From positions 806,001 to 870,000 of the forward strand of contig CP021424.1 in NCBI GenBank assembly GCA_002162095.1: 64,000 bases of DNA, written 5' to 3'. Shown here in pieces: positions 6,736-15,348 of the stretch (its first letter is position 1; each line of letters begins with the position of its first letter). The translations under genes and the position numbers were made by a program. Source of the DNA: Armatimonadetes bacterium Uphvl-Ar2. GTDB taxonomy: Bacteria > Armatimonadota > Fimbriimonadia > Fimbriimonadales > Fimbriimonadaceae. Below the pieces are notes generated by a model. That model ran no database searches, was not told where the DNA came from, and saw nothing but the letters and a program-made list of their open reading frames with translations.

Positions 6736-8430
6736 ATGATCGTGGCCTTTTTGGTTGCCGCACCCGCCCTCAATCCGCTCGCCGTTGCGCAGGATTGCCC
6801 CACCCACGGCTTGCTGGCCTCGCTTGCCCCTATGCCCAAGCATGGCGCTCCCCAAGACGCCCCCGCAAGCCAAAAGCACCCCAATCATCCGCAAGAATTC
6901 CACCTGACCAACGTGACCCAGCTCACCTTTGGCGGCCAAAACGCCGAAGCCTACTGGAGCGTCGACGGCACCCAAATCACTTACCAAACCCGCCAGCCGG
7001 AGTATCCCGACGAGCAAATCATCACGATGAACGCCGACGGCTCCAAGAAGACGCTGGTAAGCACCGGCGAGGGCCGTTGCACCTGCAGCTACTTCTCCCC
7101 GGACGCCAAGCACGTCTACTTCAGCTCCACACATGAAGTGAACAAGGGTGCGCAAGCTCCGCTGGACATGAGCCTGGGCTACCTGTGGAAGGTGAACCCG
7201 CAGTTCTCGCTGTATCGCCGCAATCTGGCGACCAACGCCATCGAGCCGATCCTGCGGCGCAACGCCTATATCGCCGAGACCACTATCGCCGCTGATGGCA
7301 GCTACATGACGTGGACCAGCACCATGGACGGCGACCTGGAAATCTACCGATCCAACCTGGACGGCACGGACATCAAGCGCCTGACGAACAACGTGGGCTA
7401 CGATGGCGGCCCGTTCATCAGTTGGGATGGCAAGCAGATCGTGTACCGACGCGATGACCTGCGCACCGACACCGAAATCAACGACTACAAGCGCTTGTTG
7501 GCCGAAAACCTGGTGCGGCCTGGCCGCCTCGATATCTGGGTGATGGACGCCGACGGCGGCAACAATCGGCGCGTGACCCGGTTGGGCGGGGCCTCGTTTG
7601 CGCCGTTCCTGCACCCGGATGGCCGCCAGATCATTTTCAGCAGCAACTTCCATGACCCCAAGGGGCGCGAGTTCGACCTATTCGTAGTGAACACGGACGG
7701 TACGGGCCTGCGCCAGATCACCTTCACGCCGGAATTCGATGGGTTCCCGATGTTCAACCGGGAAGGCACGAAGCTCATCTTTGGCAGTAACCGTTTTGGC
7801 AAAGAGCAAGGCGAGACAAATGTCTTTGTGGCCGACTGGGTGGAGCCCGACGTCACTCGCGTGAAGGCGGAGGCCACCGATGACGTGTGGCTCTACCCCT
7901 TTGCCACCAACCAGGACAGTGACTCGTTCTTGCGCGTGTGGGGCACGGGGGCTGACCTCGCTACCTTCACCGAGGACGGCGAAGATAGCGTGAGTCTAGT
8001 GCGCTTCCCGGCGCAAGAGATCCCGGCGGGGGACATTGTTTCGGCGCGGGTGGTGCTTACCCACGTGAACCCGGAAGGCGGCCAGCGTGCCAACGTTCGC
8101 AAGTATCCGATCGAGATTCGTTCCGTGAAGAGCGGCTTTAGCGAAAAGTCGTGGGCGCACGCCCTGGGGGCTACGCATTGGCCCGGCCCGGGAGTGCTGG
8201 GTTCGGCTCAGTTCGGCGAAACCCGCGAGGATGGCTCGTTCGAAACGGTCTTTGAAATCGCCCAGGTAGACAAGCTGCGCGAACTCCTAAGTGATCCGCT
8301 CGGCCCAGCCTTTGCCTTCACCAGCACGGCCCCGGCTTCCGAAGTCGGCCGCACGGGGGTTTACAAGTTCTTCTCACGCAACGCGCCGGATGCCGCCGTG
8401 CGCCCGCGACTCGAAATCACCGTCCGCTAA
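6736..8430 (+). CDS. Secreted TolB-like (PD40/WD40-type) propeller protein with a C-terminal beta domain
   Basis: A 564-residue exported protein. A short hydrophobic N-terminus (MIVAFLVAAPALNPLAVAQ) acts as signal peptide. Residues ~55-385 carry repeated PD40 motifs, e.g. AYWSVDGTQITYQT, CSYFSPDAKHVYFSS, PFLHPDGRQIIFSSN and PMFNREGTKLIFGSN, the TolB-type six-bladed propeller. The last ~170 residues look like a separate all-beta domain of the DNRLRE/carbohydrate-binding kind (DSFLRVWGTG...ARVVLTHV...RPRLEITVR). This architecture is common in extracellular or periplasmic proteins that bind polymers or peptides; no enzymatic residues are evident. It is monocistronic and convergent with waaA. Confidence 0.8.
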   Translation: MIVAFLVAAPALNPLAVAQDCPTHGLLASLAPMPKHGAPQDAPASQKHPNHPQEFHLTNVTQLTFGGQNAEAYWSVDGTQITYQTRQPEYPDEQIITMNADGSKKTLVSTGEGRCTCSYFSPDAKHVYFSSTHEVNKGAQAPLDMSLGYLWKVNPQFSLYRRNLATNAIEPILRRNAYIAETTIAADGSYMTWTSTMDGDLEIYRSNLDGTDIKRLTNNVGYDGGPFISWDGKQIVYRRDDLRTDTEINDYKRLLAENLVRPGRLDIWVMDADGGNNRRVTRLGGASFAPFLHPDGRQIIFSSNFHDPKGREFDLFVVNTDGTGLRQITFTPEFDGFPMFNREGTKLIFGSNRFGKEQGETNVFVADWVEPDVTRVKAEATDDVWLYPFATNQDSDSFLRVWGTGADLATFTEDGEDSVSLVRFPAQEIPAGDIVSARVVLTHVNPEGGQRANVRKYPIEIRSVKSGFSEKSWAHALGATHWPGPGVLGSAQFGETREDGSFETVFEIAQVDKLRELLSDPLGPAFAFTSTAPASEVGRTGVYKFFSRNAPDAAVRPRLEITVR

Positions 8431-8439
8431 GTACAAGCA

Positions 8440-9717
8440 CTAGCGCGGTGCGGTTTTGGTTTGCGCCTGGGCGAGGGCTTCGGCAATTGCCTCGGCGTAC
8501 CGGGCGCTGGCACCCAGGTTCTGCTGCACAAGGGCGCGGGCCTGGGTGCTCATCGTTTGGCGTCGGGCCGGGTCGGCCAGTAGGTCAGCCAAGGTTTGAG
8601 CTAGCTCGGCGGGCGTGACGGCGACCACCGAGGCCTCCTCACGCTTGGCCATCTCGGCCACGTCACGGAAGTTCTGCATATGCGGGCCATGCAGCACGGG
8701 CGCCCCTTTCGCGAGGGCCTGAATGAGGTTCTGCCCGCCGAGGTTGGCAAAGCCGCCCCCAATCACCGCCACGTCGGCCACGGCATAGACATCGCCGAGT
8801 TCGCCGTAGGTATCGAGCAGGGTGATTCGCTCGTAAGTGCCCTGGCTGCGCCGCCCCACGGCCACGCCTTGCCCTTGCAGCCGCTCGGCGATGGCATCGG
8901 CTCGTTCTAGGTGGCGGGGTGCCCACACAACCTGCACATCCGCCAGTCTCGGGTCCGCCAATGCCTCGGCGACGAAGGCCTCTTCCTCCTCCCCGCGCGT
9001 CGAGCCGATGACAACCACCGGACGCTCGGGGTTCAGCCTCAATTCTTCACGCCACTTCTCGGGGTTGCTCTCGCCGGCCGCCGCTTCGTCGAACTTACAA
9101 TTGCCCAGCACTTGGGCGTCCTTGGCTCCCAGGCGGGTAATGCGCTCCGCGTCCGTCGCGGTTTGCATCAGCGGCCGATCGAGATACTTGAGGAGCGCCG
9201 CGTAGAACGGCCGAATCCGCATGGACCGCGGAAAGCTGCGGTCGCTGATCCGACCGTTGACCAGCAAAGTCGGCACGCGCCACTGCCGCGCCACCCACAG
9301 CCAGTTCATCCATAGCTCGGTTTCCATGATCGCGAGCACCTGCGGGCGCACCCGGGCCATCGCGTTCAGCACAAACCGGGGTACGTCAATCGGCGCGTAG
9401 ATGACGTAATCAAACAGTTCCTTAGGGCCATCTTTGGCGGCCTGGTAGCCGCTGCTGGTGGTCACGCTCAGCACGATTTCAGCCTCCGGCGAGCGCTCGC
9501 GAATGGCCCGCAGAATGGGCCGCGCGGCCATCACCTCCCCCACGCTCACGGCGTGCAGCCACACCCGGGGTCGCTCTTTGGTGGGCCGGGGCACGCTGTA
9601 TTGCCCCACGCGCTCGTTCCAGTTCGGTGCGGGCGACCGCTGTTTGGTCCGCCACCACATCCACGCCGACCAAAACGGTGCGGTCAGAATCAGCAAGAGA
9701 TTGTAAAGGAGAACCAT
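8440..9717 (-). CDS. waaA: 3-deoxy-D-manno-octulosonic acid (KDO) transferase
   Basis: Transfers KDO from CMP-KDO to lipid A precursor at the inner face of the inner membrane, the first core step of lipopolysaccharide. The 425-aa sequence starts with a membrane anchor helix (LLYNLLLILTAPFWSAWMWW). It then has the GT30 N-domain (WLHAVSVGEVMAARPI, SVTTSSGYQAA, METELWMNWL) and a GT-B C-domain with VIGSTRGEEEE, WAPRHLERAD, DVAVIGGGFANLGGQN and HGPHMQNF. Its start lies 3 bases after the purC stop, so the two are co-transcribed. Its presence is strong evidence for an LPS-bearing outer membrane. Confidence 0.95.
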   Translation of the reverse strand: MVLLYNLLLILTAPFWSAWMWWRTKQRSPAPNWNERVGQYSVPRPTKERPRVWLHAVSVGEVMAARPILRAIRERSPEAEIVLSVTTSSGYQAAKDGPKELFDYVIYAPIDVPRFVLNAMARVRPQVLAIMETELWMNWLWVARQWRVPTLLVNGRISDRSFPRSMRIRPFYAALLKYLDRPLMQTATDAERITRLGAKDAQVLGNCKFDEAAAGESNPEKWREELRLNPERPVVVIGSTRGEEEEAFVAEALADPRLADVQVVWAPRHLERADAIAERLQGQGVAVGRRSQGTYERITLLDTYGELGDVYAVADVAVIGGGFANLGGQNLIQALAKGAPVLHGPHMQNFRDVAEMAKREEASVVAVTPAELAQTLADLLADPARRQTMSTQARALVQQNLGASARYAEAIAEALAQAQTKTAPR

Positions 9718-9720
9718 GGA

Positions 9721-10626
9721 CTACGGCCCGCTGAGTGAATGCGGCACGCCGCCCACGATACGGCGGAATGCTTCGAGGTAGAGGTCGCGAGTGCGCGCTA
9801 CCACGTCGGCGGGAAGTTCCGGCCCCGGCGGGGTCTTGTCCCAATCCGACCGCTCCAGAAAGTTGCGCACGTACTGCTTGTCGAACCCCGGCAGGGCCAC
9901 CCCCGGCTGATAGTGGCGCTCGTCCCAATACCGGCTGCTGTCGGGCGAAAGCGCCTCATCAATCCAGATGAGCCCCTCGTCGGTGTGGCCAAATTCGAAC
10001 TTGGTGTCCGCCAAAATGAGCCCGGCCTTGCGGGCGTGCGCGGCCGCTTCGGTATAGAGGCTCAGGGTCCAGGCTTCCGCTTGGGCCACCGTCTCTTCGC
10101 CTTCGATGGCCACGGCTTCGGCGCGGGAAATGTTTTGGTCATGCCCAGTTTGGGCCTTGGTGGAAGGGGTGAAGATCGGTCGCGGAAGGGCGTCTCCATC
10201 CTTGAGCGCGGGCACCAAATCGTATTGATGGACATTCGCGCCCTGGGTGCGATATTCCTTAAAGAGCGACCCCGTGATGTAGCCTCGGGCCACACACTCA
10301 ATGCCCAGCGGCCGCGCCTTGCGGGCCAGCACGCACCGCCCGTAAAGTTGGGGTTCATCAAAGCCGATCCGGTCGGCAATCACGCGATCGTCCCCGCTAA
10401 TCACGTGGTGCGGCACACTTTGCCCCAGCCGCTCGAACCAGTACAGGCTCATTTGGTTGAGGATGCGGCCCTTGTCCGGGATGCCGTTGGCCATCACCAC
10501 ATCGAAGGCGCTGATCCGGTCGGTAGCAACGATGAGCAGGCAGTCACCGAGGTCAAAAACGTCGCGTACTTTGCCCTTGTACGGGGCCGGGAGCCCGGGC
10601 AATTCCGTGGATAGCAAAGCACTCAT
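9721..10626 (-). CDS. purC: Phosphoribosylaminoimidazole-succinocarboxamide (SAICAR) synthase
   Basis: ATP-dependent joining of aspartate to CAIR in purine synthesis. The 301-residue form (as in yeast and several bacterial phyla, longer than the E. coli 237-aa type) shows YKGKVRDVFDLGD near the N-terminus, ATDRISAFDVVM (phosphate and ATP contact), the Arg-rich CVLARKARPLGIECVARGYITGS block, and LADTKFEFG...LIWIDEALSPDSSRYW. First gene of a purC-waaA operon. A CATAAT hexamer six bases before ATG 10626 suggests a leaderless transcript. Confidence 0.97.
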   Translation of the reverse strand: MSALLSTELPGLPAPYKGKVRDVFDLGDCLLIVATDRISAFDVVMANGIPDKGRILNQMSLYWFERLGQSVPHHVISGDDRVIADRIGFDEPQLYGRCVLARKARPLGIECVARGYITGSLFKEYRTQGANVHQYDLVPALKDGDALPRPIFTPSTKAQTGHDQNISRAEAVAIEGEETVAQAEAWTLSLYTEAAAHARKAGLILADTKFEFGHTDEGLIWIDEALSPDSSRYWDERHYQPGVALPGFDKQYVRNFLERSDWDKTPPGPELPADVVARTRDLYLEAFRRIVGGVPHSLSGP

Positions 10627-10632
10627 ACGGCC

Positions 10633-10638
10633 ATTATG
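10633..10638 (-). promoter_or_regulatory. -10 element CATAAT of purC
   Basis: On the minus strand CATAAT-GGCCGT-ATG: six bases separate the hexamer from the start codon, so the predicted +1 is the A of the ATG. Confidence 0.55.
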
Positions 10639-10650
10639 CCGCGCCTCCCT

Positions 10651-11163
10651 TCAGCGCGCGTCGGCGAAGGGATAGGCGGCCCGGGTCCGTTCCAGGTGCT
10701 CTTCGTACCGCTTGATATCGCGGCCAATTTCGTCGGGGTTGCGGCCCGCGTAGCTTAGGGCGGCGCGGACATCCAGCTCGGACAGCATGGGCATGCACTC
10801 CAGCACTTGATCCACCGCACCGAGGCGGCGATACTCACGAACGACTTCCCAGATGGCCACCGGACTCGAAACCAACCGGGCCACCCCGCCCACATCCTTC
10901 TTGACGCGGGCCATGTCGTCGCTGAGTTCTTCTTGCTCGCTGAGCGCAGTCACCCGCTTCGCCAATACGTCGGGGGAGAGGTTGAGGTACGCGGCCGCTT
11001 CGTTCAGCTCCACCATGTCCTCTTGCACCGCCATTGCAGTCAGCTCAATCTGGAGGTCCGTATCGTGGGCGAAGATGGCAGCCAAGGCCGAGGCAATGCG
11101 GCCAGGACGCTCGAGCGCCATGCGCTCCACTTGCGGCAGGATCCAGGGCTTAACTTCGGACAT
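10651..11163 (-). CDS. DUF433-type (Vap15-like) HTH protein, 170 aa
   Basis: The C-terminal ~60 residues match DUF433, a small helix-turn-helix domain found in VapB-like antitoxins: VWEVVREYRRLGAVDQVLECMPMLSELDVRAALSYAGRNPDEI. The N-terminal ~100 residues are helical with no motif that I recognise. No toxin gene adjoins it: the next gene upstream (11235-12143) is a hydrolase. It may therefore be a stand-alone regulator. A clear Shine-Dalgarno (GAGGTAA) precedes ATG 11163. Confidence 0.7.
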   Translation of the reverse strand: MSEVKPWILPQVERMALERPGRIASALAAIFAHDTDLQIELTAMAVQEDMVELNEAAAYLNLSPDVLAKRVTALSEQEELSDDMARVKKDVGGVARLVSSPVAIWEVVREYRRLGAVDQVLECMPMLSELDVRAALSYAGRNPDEIGRDIKRYEEHLERTRAAYPFADAR

Positions 11164-11234
11164 GGCGTTACCTCGTAATCGGCAGTGAAGAACGCCCTTG
11201 TTCGTCCACCCTAGTTCAAGACGGAGATAGATGC

Positions 11235-12143
11235 TTACTCGTCGCAGGCAGGGGGACCTTTCCGGACGGCATCAAAAAACGTCGTGACCGCTTCCTTATA
11301 CCTTTGCGGGTGGTCCAGGCGGGCCCGCCCGTGGCTGGAATCCGGAAACCACACGACCGAAGCCTGCGGCCCGGCAATCTCGGCCAACCTCTCCAGGGTG
11401 GCGCGCGGCACGAGCGGGTCGGCCTCCCCGTGCAAGAACAGGATGGGCTTGCCGGCCAGCTTCGCCAGCGGCCCGTCGGTGCGGATATCCGAGGGGCGAA
11501 TGCCCGTCATCCGCTGGGCGAAGAACTGGCTGGGCTTCAGGTACTTGGCGTACTTGTTCCGCCCGATGAACTCCCACCACCCTCTGGCGGCTTCGTCTAG
11601 GCTCCCGTAGACCCCATCGAGAATCAGGGCATCCACGGCTTCGGGTTGCTCGCTGAGAGCAAAGAGCCCTGCGGCCGCCCCCATGCTGCTGCCCATGTAG
11701 ACCAGCTTGGCCCCCGGGGATCGCTGGCGGGCATAGGCCACCGCCGCCCGGACATCGTTGGCTTCCGTCGGCCCAATGGTGGACATCCGCCCGCTACTGC
11801 CTCCGTGCGCCCGAAAGTCAAAGAACAACGCACTGGGGCGGGGGTGCAAGTGGGCCAACTGAGGCACAAACTCGCTGCGGTTCATGATGTAGCCGTGGGC
11901 GAAAACCATGACCACCTCGGGGTCGCCGTCGCACCACCACGCCCGGAGTCGCTGGCCATCATTGGTTTCGATCAGCACGGCTTCTTGGGGGATGCCCAAC
12001 TCGCCCGGCGCTATCCAGTGCGGCACGCGCATGGGAAACACGCTAAACCTTGCCGCCAGGTAAAGCGCCAAGAAGTACAGCCCCGCGACGCCCCCGGCGA
12101 GGATCGCAAGGCTGATAAAAACGGGCTGGAACCAACTAGGCAT
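11235..12143 (-). CDS. Membrane-anchored alpha/beta hydrolase
   Basis: A 302-aa protein of the serine hydrolase fold (peptidase S9/BAAT-like). One TM helix near residues 8-32 (ISLAILAGGVAGLYFLALYL) anchors it, with the hydrolase domain following. Visible catalytic features: oxyanion HG (FAHGYIMN, 81-88), nucleophile elbow GSSMGA with Ser153, Asp242 in HGEADPLV, and His271 in DSSHGRARLDHP. Family members hydrolyse esters or small peptides; the substrate is unknown. It is divergent from the ASCH gene, with no strong promoter hexamer on its side. Confidence 0.85.
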   Translation of the reverse strand: MPSWFQPVFISLAILAGGVAGLYFLALYLAARFSVFPMRVPHWIAPGELGIPQEAVLIETNDGQRLRAWWCDGDPEVVMVFAHGYIMNRSEFVPQLAHLHPRPSALFFDFRAHGGSSGRMSTIGPTEANDVRAAVAYARQRSPGAKLVYMGSSMGAAAGLFALSEQPEAVDALILDGVYGSLDEAARGWWEFIGRNKYAKYLKPSQFFAQRMTGIRPSDIRTDGPLAKLAGKPILFLHGEADPLVPRATLERLAEIAGPQASVVWFPDSSHGRARLDHPQRYKEAVTTFFDAVRKGPPACDE

Positions 12144-12176
12144 AAGACAGAACTGGATAGAATGAGAGCAACGCTG

Positions 12177-12524
12177 ATGTTTGCTCTGAATTTCTACTCC
12201 GAGTTATACGACGATCTCTTGCTGAGCAACCGCAAAACGGCTACGATCCGACTCGGGGACAAGGCGGACAAGTATCAAACGGGCATGATTGTGTGGGTCA
12301 CAGTGGGCCCGCGCTTTGGCCGACGCCAGAAGCTGTTCGCCGCCATTTTGGACCGAGTGGAGGTGAAACCGATCTCCGAACTCAGCCCCCGCGATATCGA
12401 GCGGGAGAACCCGGAACTGCGCAGCGAGGACGAAGTGATCGCATTGCTCACGCGAATCTACGGGGAATTCGTCACCCCGGCCCATCTTTGTACGGTGATT
12501 TACTTCAGCCGTGTTGACGAATAG
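12177..12524 (+). CDS. ASCH-domain protein (PUA-like fold)
   Basis: A 115-residue protein with the ASCH layout: LLSNRKTATIRLGD near the N-terminus (the conserved K-T-x-T/x-R substrate loop), GMIVWVTVG, KLFAAILDRVEVKPISEL and a C-terminal TVIYFSRV strand. ASCH domains are RNA-binding or amidohydrolase-like (YqfB type). An in-frame ATG also exists at 12162, but a TAGAAT hexamer (12158-12163) overlaps it, so ATG 12177, 13 bases after that hexamer, is more likely. Monocistronic, divergent from the hydrolase. Confidence 0.8.
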   Translation: MFALNFYSELYDDLLLSNRKTATIRLGDKADKYQTGMIVWVTVGPRFGRRQKLFAAILDRVEVKPISELSPRDIERENPELRSEDEVIALLTRIYGEFVTPAHLCTVIYFSRVDE

Positions 12525-12578
12525 GTTTGTGCCCTCGTAGGTTCTCTCTAGGCAAGCTTTGCCGAGTTGACCGCAACG

Positions 12579-14159
12579 ATGACCACCTGGATCGCGAACG
12601 CTGAACGATGCCAGCGCATGGACCAACGGGCCTCCCAAGAATTCGGGATTCCCAGGGACCAGCTTATGGAACGTGCCGGCAAGCTCGTGTTCGAGGCTAT
12701 GGTCGAACTCTTGCCGGATGGCGGCTCGCTCACCGTGCTGTGCGGCAAGGGCAATAACGGCGGCGATGGCTTTGTGGTGGCCCGACTGGCCCACGAGCGA
12801 GGCTACGGTGTTGAGTGCCTGGTCGCGACTCAGAATCCTGGCGATCTCTCCCCGCTTTGCGCCTTGCAGTTTGAGAAGGCCGTCGCGGCGGGCATTACCC
12901 CCCACTTTGCCGGCGAAACGGGCTGGACAAGGCGACTCGAGAGCATCCCTTGCCGCGACTTGGTGATTGATGCGCTCCTCGGCACCGGTGTTACCGGACC
13001 GGTGCACGGCTCGATTCTGGAGGCCATCGAGGCTGTGAATCGCAGTGGAACCCCCGTGGTTTCGGTGGACATCCCGAGCGGTGTGCACACCGACACCGGC
13101 GAGGAACTCGGGGCGAGCATCTGGGCGCTCCGCACGTTGACGATTGGCTTGCCCAAGCCTTGTCTGTTCCAGGGCATTGGCATTGAGCACTCGGGGTTTT
13201 GGACGGTGGCCGACATTGGCTACCCCGCCGAAGTGCTGCGCGAACCCACCGAAGCGTTCTTGGTGAGCGAGCAGTGGGTGGGGCAGTTTTTGCCGGAACG
13301 GTTCCGGGCTAGCCACAAAGGCAGTAACGGCCATACGCTCATCGTGGCGGGCAGCCACTGGATGCCAGGTTCGGCGGTTTTGGCGGCCAAAGCGGCCGTG
13401 CGGGCCGGGGCCGGCTTGGTGACTGTGGCAAGCGTGCCTAGCGTGTGCCAGGCAGTGATGGCGCAGGTGCCGGAGGCGATCTTGCTTCCATTGCCCGAGG
13501 TTGATGGCGTTATCGCTCCGGCGGCGGCGGAGGTGATTCGCAACTACCCGCGTCGATTCCAGTCCGCATTGTTTGGTCCGGGCATTACGCACCAAGCCCC
13601 AGTGCGCGAGTTCTTACAACGCGTGTGGGAGAACTGGGAGCACCCCGCGTGTATCGACGCCGATGCCCTCAATTTGGTGGCCGAAGGCATTCCCCTTCCG
13701 ACCGGGCCGACCGTGATCACCCCGCACCCCGGCGAGATGAGCCGCCTGATGCAGGAATCGATCGCGCAGGTGCAGAACGACCGCTTTGACACGATCACCC
13801 GGGCCTCGGAGCAGTACCAAACCACAGTGCTCTTGAAGGGACCGTACAGCCTCATCCGCTCGCCGCGCGAACCGATCATCGTGAACAGCACCGGCAACCC
13901 CGGCATGGCCAGCGCGGGCATGGGCGATGTGCTGGCGGGCGTCATTGCCACCCTGCTGGCGCAGGAGCTTCCCCCGGCCCACGCGGCGGCGGTGGGTGCC
14001 TATTGGCACGGGGCGGCGGGCGACTGGGCGGCGGAGAATATCGGCCCCGTCGGCTTCTTGGCGCACGAAGTTGCGGATGCTTTGCCCCGGGCACGAGTTA
14101 CAATGATGGGAACGTGCGGATTGGATTCGTTCTCCTGTTTGGGTGGCTCGGAGCTTTAA
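12579..14159 (+). CDS. nnr: Bifunctional NAD(P)H-hydrate epimerase / ADP-dependent NAD(P)H-hydrate dehydratase
   Basis: Repairs hydrated NADH/NADPH. The N-terminal epimerase domain (~1-220, YjeF_N) shows VLCGKGNNGGDGFVVARLA, DALLGTGVTGPV and VSVDIPSGVHTDTGE. The C-terminal dehydratase (~225-510, ribokinase-like) shows SHKGSNGHTLIVAGS, TPHPGEMSRL and GNPGMASAGMGDVLAGVIA with the catalytic Asp in GMGD. Length 526 aa is usual for the fused form. ATG 12579 is preferred over the in-frame TTG 12567. The 3' end overlaps the next gene by 46 bases. Confidence 0.96.
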   Translation: MTTWIANAERCQRMDQRASQEFGIPRDQLMERAGKLVFEAMVELLPDGGSLTVLCGKGNNGGDGFVVARLAHERGYGVECLVATQNPGDLSPLCALQFEKAVAAGITPHFAGETGWTRRLESIPCRDLVIDALLGTGVTGPVHGSILEAIEAVNRSGTPVVSVDIPSGVHTDTGEELGASIWALRTLTIGLPKPCLFQGIGIEHSGFWTVADIGYPAEVLREPTEAFLVSEQWVGQFLPERFRASHKGSNGHTLIVAGSHWMPGSAVLAAKAAVRAGAGLVTVASVPSVCQAVMAQVPEAILLPLPEVDGVIAPAAAEVIRNYPRRFQSALFGPGITHQAPVREFLQRVWENWEHPACIDADALNLVAEGIPLPTGPTVITPHPGEMSRLMQESIAQVQNDRFDTITRASEQYQTTVLLKGPYSLIRSPREPIIVNSTGNPGMASAGMGDVLAGVIATLLAQELPPAHAAAVGAYWHGAAGDWAAENIGPVGFLAHEVADALPRARVTMMGTCGLDSFSCLGGSEL

Positions 14160-15058
14160 CGGCTTGGGCGGCCCCGGACTCGGTCAAACTCACCTTCCCC
14201 GCTCAGGCGGAGTACCTGGTGTGGGTGCAGAGCGAGTCAGAAACCTTCCTGACTGACCGCGCCACCAATATCCAGGGCACCAGTGGCGAAGTCAAAGTGG
14301 TCGCCGCCGGAGAGAAACCGAGCGTCTACGTGCTGGACGGCAAAACGAATCTCTTGGCGGTGAAGCCGCTGGGCGAGGTGAAAGACGCCGCCTGGACTCT
14401 GAAGAAGGAAGACTTCACCCGCATTGCCCGGCTGGACCTGACCGCCGAAACCAGCAAGGGCAAGGTGGCCAGTGGCCTCTTCCGTGTGAAAACCGGTGAC
14501 CAAACCCGCACTGCCCTGCTGACCCCCGAAGACAAGGGCCGCGTCACCCTGTGGAACCTGCCCCCCGGTCCGGTGGAGGTGGTATTCGAGACCAAATCGG
14601 GCGAGAAAACCCTCGCCACATCCGCCCAGCGTGTGGAGTTAAGCCGCGAAGCCGGCCGCGTGGGGGTGCTGGTGACCGCCGATGACGCCGCCCCCGTGGT
14701 GGAGCAGGAGAAGGACCCCGCCACGGGCCAAGAGCCCGGGGCCGCCGCCCCGGCGGGTGCCCGCCCAGGCGATGCCCCCGCGCCGCGTGCATCCGGTGGA
14801 GTTTCGCCCTTTGTAAGCCTGCTGACGGGCCTGATTGGCCTGGCCGCTGTGGGGGGTGTCATCTTCTGGCTGCTGAAGTACAAGGGCGACCAGGTGCAAG
14901 GCTTTTTGAAGCAGGCCGGGCTGGCCCAAGCCGCTCCGACCGCGGACGACGGGGACCCCACACCCCCATGGCCATCCCGCAGCGCCAAGGCCCGGGCGAG
15001 AAGATCGTCCTCGATCCCGTGGCAAACCCGGTGGCGACTCCCGTCGCCGCGCCCGTAG
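14114..15058 (+). CDS. Membrane protein, N-terminal part of a frameshifted FHA-domain protein
   Basis: Starts at GTG 14114 inside the end of nnr and encodes a signal peptide (IGFVLLFGWLGALTAWA). An all-beta extracytoplasmic region (~20-215) and an acidic/Pro-Ala linker follow, then one TM helix (FVSLLTGLIGLAAVGGVIFWLL, ~235-257) and a short cytoplasmic stretch. After about residue 283 the frame becomes implausible (Arg/Ser-rich). The overlapping frame at 14968 then encodes an FHA domain. Adding one C to the C5 run at 14963-14967 fuses both into a ~411-aa type I membrane protein with a cytoplasmic FHA domain. I think this is the original gene, broken by a one-base deletion or a sequencing error. 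Confidence 0.7.
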   Translation: MRIGFVLLFGWLGALTAWAAPDSVKLTFPAQAEYLVWVQSESETFLTDRATNIQGTSGEVKVVAAGEKPSVYVLDGKTNLLAVKPLGEVKDAAWTLKKEDFTRIARLDLTAETSKGKVASGLFRVKTGDQTRTALLTPEDKGRVTLWNLPPGPVEVVFETKSGEKTLATSAQRVELSREAGRVGVLVTADDAAPVVEQEKDPATGQEPGAAAPAGARPGDAPAPRASGGVSPFVSLLTGLIGLAAVGGVIFWLLKYKGDQVQGFLKQAGLAQAAPTADDGDPTPPWPSRSAKARARRSSSIPWQTRWRLPSPRP

Positions 15059-15348
15059 TCGTGCCCAGTAGCCCGCGTTTGGTGCTCAGTTCTGGTTCGC
15101 CGGTGGCCCTGGTCCCCGGCAGCATTGAACTCGGACGCGAAGTTACCGGGCCGTTGGCCATGCCTCAGGAGTCCAGTGTCTCGCGGCGGCACGCGCAGTT
15201 CGAATGGGATGGCGCCCACCTCACCGTCACGGACCTCGGCTCTACCAACGGCACCTACGTGCGCGGCACCAAAATCTCGGGGCCGACTCCGGTGCTGCCG
15301 GGCGACACCGTTCAGTGCGGAGCCATCGTCCTTCGCTTTGAGGGCTAA
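14968..15348 (+). CDS. FHA domain, C-terminal part of the same frameshifted protein
   Basis: A classic forkhead-associated phosphothreonine-binding fold: GSIELGREVTG (phosphopeptide-binding Gly-Arg), SVSRRHAQFEW (Ser-Arg-Arg-His) and VTDLGSTNGTYVRGTKI (the STNGT loop). It could be translated alone from ATG 14968, but the ribosome site is weak. The sequence before it reads as the continuation of the membrane protein upstream, if one base is restored. It ends in TAA directly abutting ATG 15349 of the next FHA gene, so the two are co-expressed. Confidence 0.8.
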   Translation: MAIPQRQGPGEKIVLDPVANPVATPVAAPVVVPSSPRLVLSSGSPVALVPGSIELGREVTGPLAMPQESSVSRRHAQFEWDGAHLTVTDLGSTNGTYVRGTKISGPTPVLPGDTVQCGAIVLRFEG

